A stretch of DNA of 7,580 nt from Verrucomicrobiota bacterium (lineage in GTDB: Bacteria > Verrucomicrobiota > Kiritimatiellia > Kiritimatiellales > Tichowtungiaceae). The position numbers and the translations under genes were made by a program. The notes beneath the pieces are model-generated. The model was not told the DNA's origin, made no database searches, and saw only the letters and a list, made by a program, of their open reading frames with translations. This document shows positions 5,961-7,580 of the stretch, one piece after another (the stretch's first letter is position 1; each line of letters starts with the position of its first letter). Location: contig JAUXCB010000070.1 in the NCBI GenBank assembly GCA_030619095.1, forward strand, positions 1 through 7,580, given 5' to 3'.

Positions 5961-7580
5961 GCCGAGGCCCCCTTTGTTTTGAGCAGCGGGAATGACAGGT
6001 GAAACACCGTCCCTCTCCCCTCTTCACTTTCCACATCAATGGTTGCGTTATGCTCCATAATAATCCCGTGCGACACAGAAAGACCCAGCCCGATCCCCTC
6101 TTCCTTGGTCGTGAAAAACGGGTCGAAAATACGCGTGAGCTTTTCGGCTGAAATTCCGTGGCCCGTGTCCCGGATATCCAGTTGAACGAACGATTTGAGG
6201 AGGGAGGTTCGCACGCTGAGTGTTCCGCCCGGCTCCATGGCATGTACCGCATTCAAAAAGAGGTTGATGAAGGTCTGGTTGAGCTGCTCGGTATCGGCCT
6301 CAATCATGTGGTGGCGGGCACTCAGATCCGTCTGCAGGGAAATATCTTTCTGCGCAAGCTGCTGGGCGATCAGGCGCAATGAATTTTCGACCACCTCATG
6401 AAGCGAGACGGGCCTTAGCGCCGCCTTGGCGGGACGGGCAAAATTGAGCAGGCGGTTGACAATGGTGTCGATCCGCATGACCTCCTGACCGACCAGCTCA
6501 AAAAAGGTTTCCCGGAAATCATCATTGCCAAACTGATGCGGCAGAAGCTGCGTGAAGGTTTTAATGGTCACGAGCGGATTTTTGATTTCGTGAGCCATGC
6601 CGGCCGAAAGAGTCCCGATGCTTGAAAGACGGTCGGCGAGGCGGATCTGCTCCTCCATCTTCTTCAGGAGGGTCATGTCGTAAAAAACCAGCAGGGCACC
6701 GAGCATTTCACCGGTATACCCATGGAACACAGAGCCGCTCGCCCGAATGGGAACGTCTTCCTCTCCGGCCTCAATCAAAAGATCCCGGTCCCGGAACCCT
6801 TCATCCGTTTCTAAAACATTGGCAACCGAGTCAGCCAGTGCCTTGGGCAGAATACTCAGGGGCTGCCCGACGATCTGGTCTTCCGGGAGGCCGGTCAGCT
6901 TTTGCGCCCGCTTATTAAACACCGTCACCGTTCGATCCTGATTGACCGCAACAATACCGCTGGAAAGGGAATCGAGCAGGATCTCGTTATAAATTTTCCC
7001 ATCCTGCACTTCGGTATAAAGACGCGCATTTTCCATCGCAACCGCCAGCTGGTCGGAAAGAAGCTGCAGGGCCAGCTGCTCGCGCAGGTCATAGATTCTT
7101 CCGGATTTTTTAGAGAAAAGAATGAGCACCGACCTGAGCTCATTGCGCGAAAAACTTCCGAGCGCGAGCGTTGCGCCGGCAGAAGTCATCTCGGCCAGCG
7201 CACCGGTCACCACGGCTGTCGGGCGCATGCGCTCAAGGGTATCCACAGTAAACGGTTTGTGCTCCCGTTCTAAAAGCTGGACAATCCGGCTGCCTGATTC
7301 CAGAGATACGGGGCCGTCTGAAACAGGCTGCGGATAACACTGCACATACGAGCCTTCACCCGAATGACGCAGCAAAGCCAACCCGGTCGCACCAAAGTTT
7401 TTCCCGACAAGATTAGAAAATGACTCCATTAGCCTTGCCTCGGTCGACACCGCTTGGAAAAGATGTCCGGCGCGCTCAAGAACTTCATCCACATTGAGAT
7501 GACCCGCAGAAAAGATCCGGTTCGAAAACATCTGCATCCAGCTGTGCGCAGGCATCACAGAGAACGCCACGGCCAATGCC
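5957..7580 (-). CDS. sensor histidine kinase (GAF-PAS-HisKA-HATPase), 5' end outside window
   Basis: The frame is open to the window edge, so the true start and N-terminal sensor are missing; internal TTG/ATG codons near 7576 and 7555 are unlikely starts. Counting from the codon at 7576, the visible 539 residues begin with a hydrophobic piece (LAVAFSVM) and MFSNRIFSAG, which looks like the end of a membrane region before a linker. A GAF domain (about 30-188, ending QLAVAMENARLYTEVQDG), PAS (about 195-305) and HisKA follow, with GMAHEIKNPL and His329. The HATPase shows Asn442, DTGHGI (470-475), IFDPFFTTK (483-491) and GIGLGL (494-499). All catalytic boxes are present. It is probably a membrane-bound kinase of the class with multi-pass N-termini and GAF plus PAS, as in PrsK-like proteins; that part is inferred. 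It is the first gene seen of the signalling operon, and its stop overlaps the next kinase start. Confidence 0.9.
   Translation of the reverse strand, partial: ALAVAFSVMPAHSWMQMFSNRIFSAGHLNVDEVLERAGHLFQAVSTEARLMESFSNLVGKNFGATGLALLRHSGEGSYVQCYPQPVSDGPVSLESGSRIVQLLEREHKPFTVDTLERMRPTAVVTGALAEMTSAGATLALGSFSRNELRSVLILFSKKSGRIYDLREQLALQLLSDQLAVAMENARLYTEVQDGKIYNEILLDSLSSGIVAVNQDRTVTVFNKRAQKLTGLPEDQIVGQPLSILPKALADSVANVLETDEGFRDRDLLIEAGEEDVPIRASGSVFHGYTGEMLGALLVFYDMTLLKKMEEQIRLADRLSSIGTLSAGMAHEIKNPLVTIKTFTQLLPHQFGNDDFRETFFELVGQEVMRIDTIVNRLLNFARPAKAALRPVSLHEVVENSLRLIAQQLAQKDISLQTDLSARHHMIEADTEQLNQTFINLFLNAVHAMEPGGTLSVRTSLLKSFVQLDIRDTGHGISAEKLTRIFDPFFTTKEEGIGLGLSVSHGIIMEHNATIDVESEEGRGTVFHLSFPLLKTKGASA

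Overview
All supported genes in this window lie on the minus strand, so the biological order runs from high to low coordinates. The window holds seven genes in two tightly packed blocks. Both outermost genes are cut by the window edges.

Block 1 (7580 to 3379) is a two-component signalling operon. It starts with a histidine kinase whose N-terminus lies outside the window (GAF-PAS-HisKA-HATPase). A second, similar kinase follows, carrying a degenerate receiver-like domain at its N-terminus (pseudo-receiver-GAF-PAS-HisKA-HATPase). The block ends with a 198-residue response regulator made of a receiver joined directly to a Fis-type helix-turn-helix. Both junctions overlap by a few bases, which indicates translational coupling.

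Block 2 (3205 to 1) begins after a 173-base gap. It encodes a Tat-signal aldo/keto-reductase-like protein with two complete [4Fe-4S] motifs, a membrane-anchored DUF6599-type protein, a Tat-signal DUF362 protein, and the first 62 codons of a NapH-like membrane polyferredoxin. Spacings are 11 bases, then ATGA overlaps, so this is a single operon. The products look like a cell-envelope iron-sulfur electron-transfer module on the outer face of the inner membrane. Substrate and direction of electron flow cannot be read from the sequence.

The gap holds a good sigma-70-type promoter for block 2 (TTGACC, 17 bases, TATACT). Its -35 box lies across an inverted repeat and its -10 box lies in the arm of another, followed by a perfect Shine-Dalgarno. 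The simplest model is that the two-kinase system senses a redox or envelope signal and its regulator controls this promoter. The link is inferred from adjacency only.

The organism is a Gram-negative-type bacterium of moderately high GC. The Tat-AKR/DUF6599/DUF362/polyferredoxin set suggests an anaerobic lineage of the PVC group, perhaps Kiritimatiellota. That placement is a guess from gene content. No RNA genes, mobile elements or CRISPR arrays were seen.
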